From contig CP141135.1 of NCBI GenBank assembly GCA_035236585.1, positions 1,398,001 to 1,462,000 of the forward strand: DNA of 64,000 bases. Reading direction: 5' to 3'. The DNA is from Warburgia ugandensis (taxonomy: Eukaryota; Streptophyta; Magnoliopsida; Canellales; Canellaceae). How positions within the stretch are numbered: position 1 is the stretch's first letter; the number at the start of each line of letters is the position of its first letter. The position numbers were made by a program, and so were the translations under genes. The notes beneath the pieces were generated by a model that was given only the letters and a program-made list of their open reading frames with translations, did not search any database and was not told where the DNA came from. Below, piece after piece: positions 49,607 through 61,500 of this stretch.

Positions 49607-50465
49607 GTGTCCTAAGATGTTGGAGGCTGAAACTGCAGGGACGTGCTCAGAACGTCATGCTAATTGCAATTTCAATGTATGTGAGGTATGTTTCCACAAA
49701 AATCGGTTGCGTCAACCCTTTTTTTGTAAATAATCACATCAGATCATCGCCATAGATGGTATGTAATTACTTATTTGTTCGTGCTAGGACTCACAAAGGC
49801 AGACAAAAAGAGCTTGCAATTTGATAGATCAGCTTCTTCCAATTATGGAACCAATACAATTTGATCAAACTATCGAGAAGACAATAGAGGCCAAGATTCA
49901 AGGTATAACCTCTCTGATTCTAGGCATCTTCACTTAACTCTTCTAACCGGCATTCTCTTTTCAATTAGGAATGTTACCATTGGAAATGAAGCTTCAACAG
50001 GCTACCTATCTAGGCGATGAATATGTATATTGGTAAACTTCTCTTCCCTGAAGATCCCTGGCCATTAATATGCATTTTGTGTGTCAGTGGTTTCTGCAGC
50101 ATACTCATGATTTGACCCAAACCTTGTTCCTTTGGAGCAGTGACAGTTGCCAAGGATTTATTCTTGATTTTCATAGAAGTTGTCCCAACTGTTCGTATGA
50201 CCTCTGCCTCAAATGTTGCTGGGATATTCGTGACACTAAAATTTCAGGTGTATATAAGAAAACCGCAGAGCAAATGGAGATGGACTCGCTAAGCGGACTT
50301 GGGCTACTAACCAAAGAGGAATTGCAGGCTAATTACAGTATTCCTTGTCCTCAAAAGCAAACTAGAGAGTGTGGGGATTCTTTTATGGAGCTGAAGCATA
50401 TATACCCAGAAAACTGGATTCCCTTGGTCACAGACTGGTTTCAGAAGCAGAAAAATGCAAATTAG
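49607..50465 (+). pseudogene. Truncated JMJ25-like copy (zinc-finger exons only)
   Basis: Four exons with intact GT-AG sites match exons 3-6 of gene A: 49607-49685 (CPKMLEAETAGTCSERHANC, where several Cys of [13 protein letters not shown] are lost), 49788-49902 (LLPIMEPIQF to EAKIQ), 49969-50032 (MLPLEMKLQQATYLGDEY) and 50141-50465 ([18 protein letters not shown], second finger, stop at 50463). They join in phase with each other. The exon before (first zinc finger) and the whole JmjC domain are missing. It could still be transcribed as a short finger-only product or spliced onto gene A; called a pseudogene because of the missing parts and damaged first finger. Confidence 0.7.
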
Positions 50466-51696
50466 CACCATAACATCATTGCAACCGGAAGAGCGTAGAG
50501 GGAGGCAGACTCACAACAAGGTTAGATGATCTAGAGTTTTTTGTACATTCAATCTGCTTATGATGAAACCTCTGAAGATTGATATTGAAGACTTCTTTTT
50601 GCGGAGTATTCTACTCCCGACTGTAACATTTGCCTAAGGAACGAAAGAATGGGTAGTCAACTCGGCCATGATTTTGATTAGTTCAATTATGGAAAGGATT
50701 CTACAACATGGTAACAGAGAATTTTGGAAGAAATCACTCTTCATATGGCTATTCTGGAACTGTTATGGTCTTGAAATAATACTGACCAAAAGTGACAGTT
50801 CATGGTATTCATTTTTCTGATTCTGAATACTAAGCCAGTCACTAGCTTGCTTAAGCAAGCTGGTCAAATGGGTGACTGCCACACTCTAGTTTTCTCTTGG
50901 AACTTGTGTTTTTTCTGATGTTCAAGAGAAAACATATAGTTCCAAGAAAAAAATGCTTGCTTGATTGGGCTTTTATGCGGATCTTCATAATTGATGAGTT
51001 GTGTGTGGCCTTTGCAATGGATGAAATCATAAATGTAAGTGCGTACTTGGATTTATCACTCCTTAGTAGGTTATGCCATCAAATGTCACAAGTTATGTTT
51101 CTTAGCTCTCAATTTCTTTTGGATGATCCTACTCGTTCATCTGATTGCTCTGGTTTTGGATGTCTACTACGTGGGAATAATAATTAGTTAAGATTATTTT
51201 AGCATCTGTAAACATATACTTTGATTATAGGAAACAGATGGCTAAAAACTTTTGTATAAATAACGTACATTTCCGTTCACAAAATATTGCAATGCAGGGA
51301 AATCAGATGAACGGACCTGATCATCCAAAGGTGGTGCAAAGGCAAGAGCATTTCTATCGAATCAGATGAAAATGATTGAGTAATATTATCAAAACAAGGC
51401 TCGCTTTTCAATGATCCAAACAGTCCCTCTCTTAGGTCTTGCAATTGACGAGTCACGCACTAAAATTCCAACCGATCTGTATGCTTTGATTTCTCTGATT
51501 TTGAACCTTAAAATGGAAGAATGGGAAATCAAGCCGTTATTTGACGCCAATATCAAAATGAAACCCAAATTTGTTTGATCCAGGCCATTCATAACCCCTC
51601 AAGAAATGATGTCTGAAGCTAGATGTCTGAAGCTAACGATGCTTTGAGTCTTTGTTTTCTTTGGTTGAAAAATGGACAAAGGTTTCACCATTCATC

Positions 51697-51700
<4 letters not shown>
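50466..51700. other. Intergenic, no gene seen
   Basis: Downstream of the truncated JMJ copy. Short chance frames only. Confidence 0.5.
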
Positions 51701-51728
<28 letters not shown>

Positions 51729-51737
51729 TGTATGTAT
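51701..51737. repeat. (TGTA)n microsatellite
   Basis: About nine TGTA units in a row. Confidence 0.95.
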
Positions 51738-51789
51738 ATACTAAAATAATAGTGGGTAACAAAAAGGATAAGAGAATAGTGAAATTAAG

Positions 51790-51832
51790 ATATACAGCCC
51801 TGGTGCATGAAGCTCTTGTCTAGGGTGGAAAC
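51790..51832 (-). mobile_element. Possible Au SINE end fragment
   Basis: cagccctggtgcatgaagct, then cttgtctagggtgg, resembles the 3' terminal ~35 bp of an Au SINE on the minus strand; nothing beyond it matches. Confidence 0.4.
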
Positions 51833-52399
51833 GTGTGGATAGCCTATATTAGTCTCGTAAATTCATAAAAGTAAAATAGTATTATAAGATAAAAACTGCT
51901 CTATGATGATTAATATCGTATTATAGGAGGTAAACTTCTCTTGCTTCTACATTTGAGGAGAGATGAGAGAAGACAAGTGTTTTCTCATCATATCTCTCTC
52001 TCTCTCTCTAAATTATACTAGGCAGTCGATTTCTTCACGGTTGGATAATAGGCGTATAAAAAAGTATATGGCGAGCCGACTTTTTGCATTTCTTTCTAAC
52101 ATCCAAACCATTCACCAATGATGTCTTATCTCAAATGCCCTAAGTACAAAAGTGCAAGGGACTGCGTTTATAAGAGACAGTTTATGCAATTGGATTTGTT
52201 TTTCTGTTTCCATTTCATTCTATTTATTGTTCTTTTAGCTAGAATTGGGTTTTTTTCCTTTATAAGAAGAGAATCTCAAATTCCCCTACATGCAAAGAGA
52301 AACTTAAAATAAAAAAGAATTAGAAAGAGAATGACATAATGACGATGCAAGAGTATAAATGAAATCTACATAAAATGAAGTTTTATTTACTATTTCAAG

Positions 52400-55300
52400 C
52401 AATTATCATTTTTCAAATGAGGTAAGAGACCTATTTATAGTAATTAGGGGTGACATAAGCGATAATTCTAAGCGCAGGGGTAATGTTAAAAAACTTATTT
52501 TGTACGTTTAGAAACTTAGTGTTTACAATTGCAAAGTGGCCTTGCATAGCCACTAAGAAAAGGCTTTCTACTTCATGATCACGAGTTTTTTTGACATCTT
52601 GAGTTTACAATCATAAATTTGGATGTTCTATTTTTGAAAGTGTAGAAAGAAATACACTAACATACCAAGTTTAGCATTAAATGATATGTTGAGATCATTT
52701 TTTAGTGGCACTATATAATTGTAAAGTGTTAATTTATGATTGTAAAGTGGGACTTTACAATCCATAAGCACGTTTTTGAAAATCTCATTTTTTGTAAATT
52801 TTTAGTATTTTTGTGCTATTTTGGATCTTTTGTGAAATGTGCTTTTGTAAAATCAAATGGCCCCAATCATGATGGGAAATACAAAGTGTGAAAAACACAA
52901 ATTTTCTAGAATTATTTGGAATTAATTAAATTTTTTACAAAAATCAAGGTGAAATATTATATTTAATATGATATTATTTTTTTAGAAAAAAGAATTAGGT
53001 CTTGAAACATAGATATTTGGAATCATTCATGGAAAATTGGTCAGAATGACTATAAGCACGTTGAAATCTGAGCTCAAGTGAAAAAATTTTATTTTTTGTA
53101 ATTTTTGTGAATTTACCAGTATGGGTAAAAAGGTGAATTCACTTTTGTGTGGGGTCAACAAAAGTTAGGTGAGCTGGTGGACAACTAGTTCAGAGAATAT
53201 TAATGATGAAGAATAAACATGATGAGGAATCTCTTTTGATTTTAATAAGAAAATAAGAAATTTTATTTTAAAATTTTTAATAGAATATTTAATTAAAATA
53301 ATACACAATTAACCCTATAAATAGCCCTCCAATAGGCTGCAAGAAATTGCACAAAATCCCTGGACTCTCCTTTTCTTTCTCTCTCTTGTTTCCTCTTTCT
53401 TCCTTTTTTTCTTTTCTTCTTTTCTTTCTCTCTCTTCCCTTTATAGTGGCAAAGTGCATCGTGGACGCACTGAAGGGAATATTCCCTCACGGAGTATCGG
53501 ATGCGTCTGCGGTCTCGTTGTCCCTGACAGACTCAGGGTTTCACCCTGGTACTCTTTTTCAATTAGTTGTCTGATTATGGCTGTTGAAATCAAGATCTAA
53601 GATGTTTAGTGTTTGCATCATCTCCTCCTTCAAAATTCCTATGATTTTACAAGGATCAGAAAATTATTCACAGTGAAATCACCAGAAAATAGTAACCCTG
53701 GAAAGGTCACTGTCTCCAGTAACTATTTTTCTAAATTCCGATCAATCAGACTAGTAACATTGTAATCATACTTGATCATTCAGTCTAGAACACTTTGACC
53801 TTAAAAAACCCTAAGGTCTCCATCGACGATCGGCAATAGAAACGGAGAAAAGGAGTTCCCATATATTTTTCGACACCAAAAAGGATTGTTGGGATTTTTA
53901 TCTTCTCTGATGACTTTCTTCACTCTAGCAGCCTAAGGTAGGTGGTTTCCTCATTTCCCCCTTCATTCCATAAACTCTGGTTGCAATCTCCAGTCCCAAG
54001 GATCTCCCCGAGCTGTTGATCCATTAGTGACAACAGATCCGGCATGAAGGGTTGAGATCCCATGATACAATGACTCAGATGAAAACTCTGAGCCATTGGA
54101 TGAAATTCTTGGACCCAAAAACCCTAAGCACATGAATCCTAGCCATTGATGGTAAATCAAGGATGATCCGGAGACAGGTGACTCAATGGTCCCGATCGAG
54201 ACGTCTTGCCTATCCTCGGTCACCACTAAATACACACCAGCTATCACCAATGGAATAAGGCAAAGACGGGCCGCTAATCATCCTTGTCAATCCACAAGGG
54301 CCAGATTGAATATGGGCCCTTATTTTAACTGAAAATTTCAAACTTTAATTCAGAGCTCATTTTAACTCCAAATCAAGATCGAAAAAAAGGTCTGAATTTC
54401 TGTGAATAGTAGAATATAATAAAAATATATAATTTAGGTTTTATTCACTGTAAATTTTTGTAAATCACAAAAAGTAGTACTAATTCCCAAGATCAATCAA
54501 ATTTGACACGATTAAACCTTAGAGTTTCAATCCATTAATAATGATGTGATAACTTGAATAAATGGATTGGATGTAACTACTTTGACAAATCATGAGATCT
54601 TGACCATTGAAAGTAACAGAATCATTAAAAATACATAATAATCTCCTCCATCAAATTGATAAAAAACTATGAATCAGTATGGATGCTGATCTAATGATAA
54701 GATCATAAGAAATGAATAGCCTAATGTGGCTAATTTGGGATAGATGAGATCTATGCCCTTAATTTTGATAAAATGGCCTAAAATCTTCTTGATCGGTTGG
54801 ATCAGGAAAGATTAAATCATATGATGAGATGTATCAATGATCTAATGACGATATCACATTAAGAGAATATGATATATCTGAATAAAAATGAAAGATCAAT
54901 ATTTAAACCCTTAATGGGATGAAAAATTATCAAAATATAATCATGGGATCAAAATGGACAAATAAGATATTTTCAAATGAGCATGCGAGTTATTATATTA
55001 TATTATAAATATTATTTTAATTGCTTAGTAGATTTAATTATTAGATTTACTTATTTACGCTTTAATGTTCATGTTATGTAAATTACATAAAAAATATAAT
55101 TAAATAAAAATAGATATTGATGAACATTTACAATAAATATGGACATAAACTTAATGATAGTGTGGGCTATAATTAGCAGAACAATATAAGGAATATCATT
55201 TTCTTGACCCAATTTAGGAGAATAATAAACATATATGATTGATTGTTTATGTTTATGGACATAAGTTAAAATCAAGTATAAATGAAACATAGGGTATACA

Positions 55301-57263
55301 AGCTCATAAGAACCTTATAAAAGGTTGAACTAAGGTTACTCCAGTAAATGCTAAACATAGTGGTTAAGGGGGTTGTATAATAAAGCCTTGCTCTTCCCCC
55401 ACATTCTGGCAATGTTTGTGATAAACACCTCCTTATGCGATGATTGAATTAACTACTCTGTGAATAGCTTTTATCTGGTAAACCTTAGTCAATTGAAAAT
55501 AAGAGGAGCTGTATAGAATTAGGAGTATATAAATTATCTTCAACCGGTAAAACATTAATTGGTTGAATAATAATAAGATCATAAAAGGATGATAAACTAT
55601 ATAATCTTAATAAAAATGGTAATTAAGATAATCAAAGATTAAACAAAATCCATAAGGAGATCTTGAATGATCAAGAATAATAAGAATCATAATATTGTAT
55701 ATATATTTTGAAGTAATATAAATATTAGATTCAAATGTAAATCAATAGATTAGACCCTTGATCAATACGATCCAAGGAAAATGATCCATATCATCCTATG
55801 TAAGGATGATCAAAATAACAATTAGGAAGAATAAATGAGTTGATGAATGACTGTATATATGATTTGATAGGTATATGAAGGATGTGATGATCAAAATTAA
55901 TGAGAAGATGTATTGTTGAAAGTAAAGTATGTGAACCTTAAGAATATATTCAATGTAGAAGATACATGTATTTTATATGTGATATTATCCTGATAATTAT
56001 AGATTGATTATAATTGCCTTAGAATTGTTTATAAATCAACAAATGATTGTTAAATTAATTCAAAGTGATTGATTAAGTAATTATGAAATTACTTAATGGG
56101 TAAAATGAGAAGATTTGAACTGCATAAGTTAGACTCTCAAATCTTAAGAAAATAAGTTATAGGCATGTCCTATTATAACCAGATACACAGTCTGTAAATA
56201 TGAAATATTATTTTCTATACAAGCAAGGAGGCTCGTGATTTTGTTTTAAGATAGGCTTATACACGGGGATGCCAATGTTAGGAGAGTTATGAGGGTTTGG
56301 CCACTCGCTCTCCAAAATTGATTATGATGATGATATCGTGTCCAAAGAGAGGCAAAATGTCGGGTGGGTATCAGTGGAGTATTGATAAGTTATTCGAGTG
56401 TACTGTACGAATTGAGATTGCAAGCATGGTAATCCTTTGATTATTTTGCATTATGAATCAATTGAGATATGACATGATGAGATGCCTTGTGTTATGGCAT
56501 AATGAGATGTCTTATTATTGTAGCATGATGAGATGCCTTATGTTATGCTATAATGAGATGCCTTATGTCTTGGCATGATGAGATGCGTTATTTTATGGTA
56601 TGATGAGATGCTCAATAAAAGTTATTATCGATGTTATATTAGAGGATAATTTTCAATACATTATGATTAATTTATATGTAATATGTATATATAATTCATA
56701 TGATGAGTGAATGATGAAATGATTATCCAATTGTATAAATTGATATATGGATATCATGGATATAAATAACTGTTGATTTTGAGATATATTGATTATATTT
56801 TTTAAATCTCCTACCAAGCATAGCTTGCTAAAATATTGTAAATGTTTGAATGTTTTACAATATTTTAGATACAGTTAAGGAACATTAAAAGCTCAAGACT
56901 TGAGGATAATTAACACCGAACTACTGCTCAGGGTATTTACTTTGAGGAAGATTGTATTGATTGTTTCGAAATTTGGATTGTAATATTTGGACAAGGCATG
57001 TAGTGACTAACGGGTCTGTGTATGTAAACCACTTGATTGATCCTAATTTTAATAAAAGTATTTCTACTGTTATTCAATAGAAATTTTATTTTATACAAAA
57101 ATTTATGTATGATAAGTATTTGAGGTGTCACTTGGATGTTTGACAAATCAATTTAAAAAATAAAATGTTTCTGTTGTTTGTATTTAAAAATTTTCAAAAT
57201 CAGGGTCCTATCTTTGTAAATATTTATGAAAATGTAGTTTTAAAACTCGGGTCATTACAGTTT
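52400..57263. mobile_element. AT-rich LTR-retrotransposon-derived region
   Basis: The right end, aaaactcgggtcattaca (57246-57263), matches the terminal style of the solo LTR (cccgggtcatgaca), and a ctataaatag TATA box lies at 53315-53324, as in that LTR. No gag, protease, RT or integrase frame is recognisable, and I could not find the left end or a TSD, so it may be a truncated or rearranged long LTR. Short chance frames on both strands are not genes. Confidence 0.4.
56477..56612. repeat. 25-bp minisatellite
   Basis: Six starts of atgagatgc/t at 56477, 56502, 56528, 56553, 56578 and 56603, hence a period of 25 (once 26). Units read like atgagatgccttatgttatg plus cata. Units vary by a few bases; the array is too uniform and lacks separate spacers, so it is not a CRISPR. 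Confidence 0.9.
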
Positions 57264-58400
57264 GTAAACTATGAGTGCCTGAGTGCTTGAGGGTAAAAGG
57301 GTGAAAGCAGGAGGGACTAAGAGTTAGTCCAACATCGCTAAGAAAAAAGTTGTTAGGCTGTTGTTAAGGGGGGTTGCAGTCTCTCATAGTAACAACGTGT
57401 TTTTTCTGAAAACTTGAGTTGTCAGGGAAGAACAAAGCCGTGATTGCTGGCAGTGTATAGGTGTCGTTAGTGGGAAGTGAACAATATTATTACTGTGGGT
57501 GAACCCTGATCAGTACACAAAGTGTGGGCTTTAAGAAATCATTGAAGTAGTCCAAAATTTAGTGTCTACCTACATTTTCTCAAAGACTTAAAAAAGTGGT
57601 TAAGATAATTTAATTGCGCTCATTGAGTACTTATTTTTGGTGCTATGAATACAAGACTTATATCTACAAAAAGTTCTTCTTTACGTGAAAATGTATTCCT
57701 CTCTTCTCGAGCACGTACCTTACCAAAACTCATCTTGTTGATTTATGTTTAAAGTTATTTTTACAAATGAATTAATCATCAACCAACAAAGGTTCCTATT
57801 ATTTTCTACAAGTAATTTTTTGGATCATCCTACAAATGCGCAACACAGCCTCTAATAGTATATCTTTGATCACTTCTAGTTGATCTAGGCTCTATCTAAT
57901 TTTCTCGTCTTGTTGCTCCAAATTTAAATGTTTTGGAAATCAAAATATTGTACTTAGGAACTGATAGTTTAGAACTTTTATAAATAATATATAATTTTTT
58001 AAAAGTTAGAATTATTTAAATTTAAATCTATAAGAAATCAGAAGTTAGAGCAACGATATGCCTTCTGGTCGCATCATGTGGTCACTGTCAGTTTGGAATT
58101 CCTCCAAAGTCATTTAGTGTCTGCAGCTTGAAAGGCCGTCCTTCTACTGATATCGCCGCAATATGAACCCGACGGTGGTCCCACCTGTATATCTTGCGGC
58201 CTTATTTTGCAAATGGGCATCTGGTTGATCCAGACCGTTCATCTGATTTTTAATTAGAAGATTCCAGCATCGAAGAAAAGATGTTTCCTGCCCTAGTGCG
58301 ATAAAAAGCACTCCAAATTATTAAAATCTCAACGGCCAAGATCAACCTCACGTGGGTCCCACTTTTTACTCCTTGCATCCAACCAATTATAACCAACCTT
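57264..58400. other. Intergenic; promoter region of gene B at its right end
   Basis: No gene recognised. 57310-57420 contains a phrase (actaagagttagtccaacat) often seen next to LTR elements. The last 200 bp lead into gene B; no clear TATA box seen. Confidence 0.4.
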
Positions 58401-58500
58401 TCGTATGCCTGGCAGTAGCTCACTTCCCGTCATTTCAATTTGCCACCAGCCAACTTTCAGAAAACCGGATTTCTACGTCTGCAAAAGCGGCTCTCCGGAA

Positions 58501-61500
58501 ATGGCGATTACCGGGAAACCACTTCCTCCGGACATTCTCCGTTGCATCCGGAGCGACGGGAAGGGGTGGAGATGTAGTTGGCAGAGAATCGAGGGAAAAA
58601 AACTCTGCCAAAATCATTTTGCTCAGTTTTGTGGTAGGAAGAAATTCGAGGAAGGAGCTAGGGTGCAAGGAGTTCCACTGAGGGGAAGGAAGATGAAGAA
58701 CCTGGAAGTTGGGGGAGTAATGGGTTGGAAAGTGAAGAAGCTTAGAGTTCAGCTGAAGAAGAAGAAGCCAATCGAAATGGAGGTTAAGGAGCACGAAGAG
58801 AACGATTCTGGCAATGTTGAATGGGTAATAGATTTTTCTTCTTGTTCATATTCTTCCATGTCACGTTTTTGCTGTATTGCGGTGGCGTTATTGATATTCT
58901 GGTTCTGGCTTTTGTAGCGGTTTTAGTTGGATTTGATGTGAGTTTTGTTATGTTTTCCTGCTTCTTGACCTTGTAAGTAGATTAATCTTCTTTTTCATCT
59001 CATGTCTATACGTTCATCTCTATGCCACGATAGTGTTATATGTTTCTGTCCCATTTTGGTGGCATTTTGATATGGATTTTGTTTTTTGCTTCTGTTTCTG
59101 CCTCTTTCTCCGTGTGTGTGTTTTTCTGAGATAAGTTTATCTCCGTTCCAGTAGTATTATCTGCTTTCCTGTAGCATTTTGAGATGGATTAGAGGTTTTT
59201 TTTTTTTTTTTTGGGTTTCTGGTTGTGGCTCTCAGGGAGTTGGAAGGAAGATGGGGATAAGGAAGATTGAGGAGTTTAAGGAGATGGAGAAGAAGATTAA
59301 GGAACTCGAGAAGAAGATTGAGAAGCTTGAGAAGGACTCCAGCAGTGTTCGCAGGGTAGCGAAATTTCTATATTTTTGTTGTCTGTCTCTTTGTTTTTCT
59401 ATACTTTTGTTTCTTCCCAGTATTTTATTTGGTTCCTATGTCTAATCTCTGATAAATTTTGGTTAAGATTGGACATGAGTGTTGGTTTTTTGTTTCTGTT
59501 CTTGGTTCTCAGGAAGGTGCGAAGAAAAGAGGGAGAAGCAAGAAACAGAAACTTGAGGAGAAGGATTTGGTGAGATTTCGGAACACAGTTGATGAAAGTT
59601 TAGAGATTAAGAAAGTGAAGGAGAAGGACTCTAGCACTGTTAAGATCATCATCATCTTCTACTTCTCTTTCGGCTTTTTTCTATTTCATTTAAAGAGTGC
59701 TCTTTGTTTTAGTCTTTTGTTTTTATCTCATGTTTGTAGCATTTGGATTGTATTTGATGTGGTTTTGTTTTTCGCTTCTGTTTCTGGTTTTCAGGGAGTT
59801 GGAAGGGAGAGATGGAAGAGGAAGATTAAGCAATTTAAGGAGTTGGAGAAGAAAGATTCTAGCAGCAGCTTTAAGAGAGTAACTGGATTTCTGCTTCCTT
59901 CTTCTTATCTGCTCCTCTATGTCATATTTCTGTTGCCTTCCAGTACTCTTACTTTTCTTTCTACTTCTTTTAGTTTGGATTTGACCTGGTTTTTCTTTCT
60001 TTTCCATTTTCGGTTCTCAGGGAGTTGGAATAAACAGAGGAAGATCTATGAAACAAAAATATGAGGAAAGGGATTTGGTTGGAGTTCAGGAAAATGATGG
60101 AATAGTAACGAGTCTGGAAACAAAGAATGAGGTGAAAGAGAATAATTCCAGCAACGTTTGTGTTGTTTCATCTTCATCTTCTGTTTTTTTTTTTTTTTTT
60201 ACTCTTTTGTTTGAATAATTTATTTTTTTTTTAGTCTTTTATTTTCTTTTGTCTGATTTTGTTATTAATTTGATTTGGATTTGATTTAGGTTTTGTTTTC
60301 TTCTTCTGTTCTGGTTTTCAGATAGTTGGAAGGAAGAGAGGGAGACCAGAGAAACAGAAGGTTGAGAATATGCATGTAAAAGAGAAGGAATCCATCACCC
60401 AGAAAAGAGTAAGTAGATTCATCATCATCTGCATCTCCGGCTTCTTCATCTTCTCTGTTTTTTCTCTCATTTTGAGTATTGTTCCTTGTTTGACTCTTTT
60501 GCTCTCTATTATCTGATCTTCGTAATATTTTAACTCTCTGGCCCTCAGAGTAATGTGGCAGAGGAGGGAGGAAAGAGCAAAATGTGTCACCAATGCCAGC
60601 GAAATGACAGGGGAAAGGTGGTTTCCTGTATGAAATGTGCAAGAAGGCGCTATTGTTTGCGCTGCATGCAAAGATGGTATCTCTCTCTCTTGATTCTTTT
60701 CTGATGAGTCTCTCTCTAGATTGGTACAAGTGCAACCGAATTTTGGACTTATTGTTGTTTTGGTGATCAAATCTATCTATTTTGGTGGGTCCCAATGTTA
60801 GACTGGCTGCACTCCAAAAGTGTCATTCATCAGACAGCCCTAGTCATCCTTTCTTTCCCTCTGTGAGCAATGGGGGGAAGAATATTGTGATTAGTATTTC
60901 TTTTTGTTTCATTGTACTGTTGTATTCTGCTGTAGTTGGGTTGCTCCTTGTTGATTGGGGCCGTTGATCTGGTGAACTGCCAGTGCTCGTTGCCTGTGGT
61001 ATGGTCCTTCTTATCACCTTCTTACAATCAGATGCAAAATGAGTTAAAAATGTGGTTGTCATTGTTATCGTCATCATCATCCTCATCATTATCATCATCA
61101 GTGGAGTCTGTTGGTACGGTCTTCACATACTCATGAGGATTAAAGACAGATCCCAAAGCACGTATGCTTTTGTTGAATTTCCTATTCTAGATCCCTGAGG
61201 ATGGTGATTATGTTGCTGTAATAGGTGAGGTTCATAAAAACAGAATTGATAGCAATTATTCTTGTGGGGTCCATCTGCTATCAGTTTTCTCTGCCTCTGT
61301 CTCTCTCTCTCTTTAAAATTTCTTGTGTTAGTTTTTCCTGGTTCTTCTTTGCAGTTGCAAATTGCTAATTTGGCTCAAACTATGGTGGGGAATGACTTTA
61401 ACAGCCACCCTATTGCATTTGCACCACATAAAGGGCAGCCTTGTGCACGAAGCTCTTGCGTATGAGGAGTCTAGAGAAGGGGCGGACCACAAAGGGTCTA

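Noticed and set aside
56477-56612. CRISPR-like regular repeat
   Set aside because: Period is the repeat itself with no unique spacers, and the genome is a plant.
58435-58794. Minus-strand frame of 119 aa
   Set aside because: Antisense of the WRC exon of gene B; no similarity to anything recognised.
60286-60795. Minus-strand open frames of 150-169 aa
   Set aside because: They are shadows of gene B exons 6 and 7 and the T-rich introns; the plus strand carries the conserved zinc finger with good splice sites.
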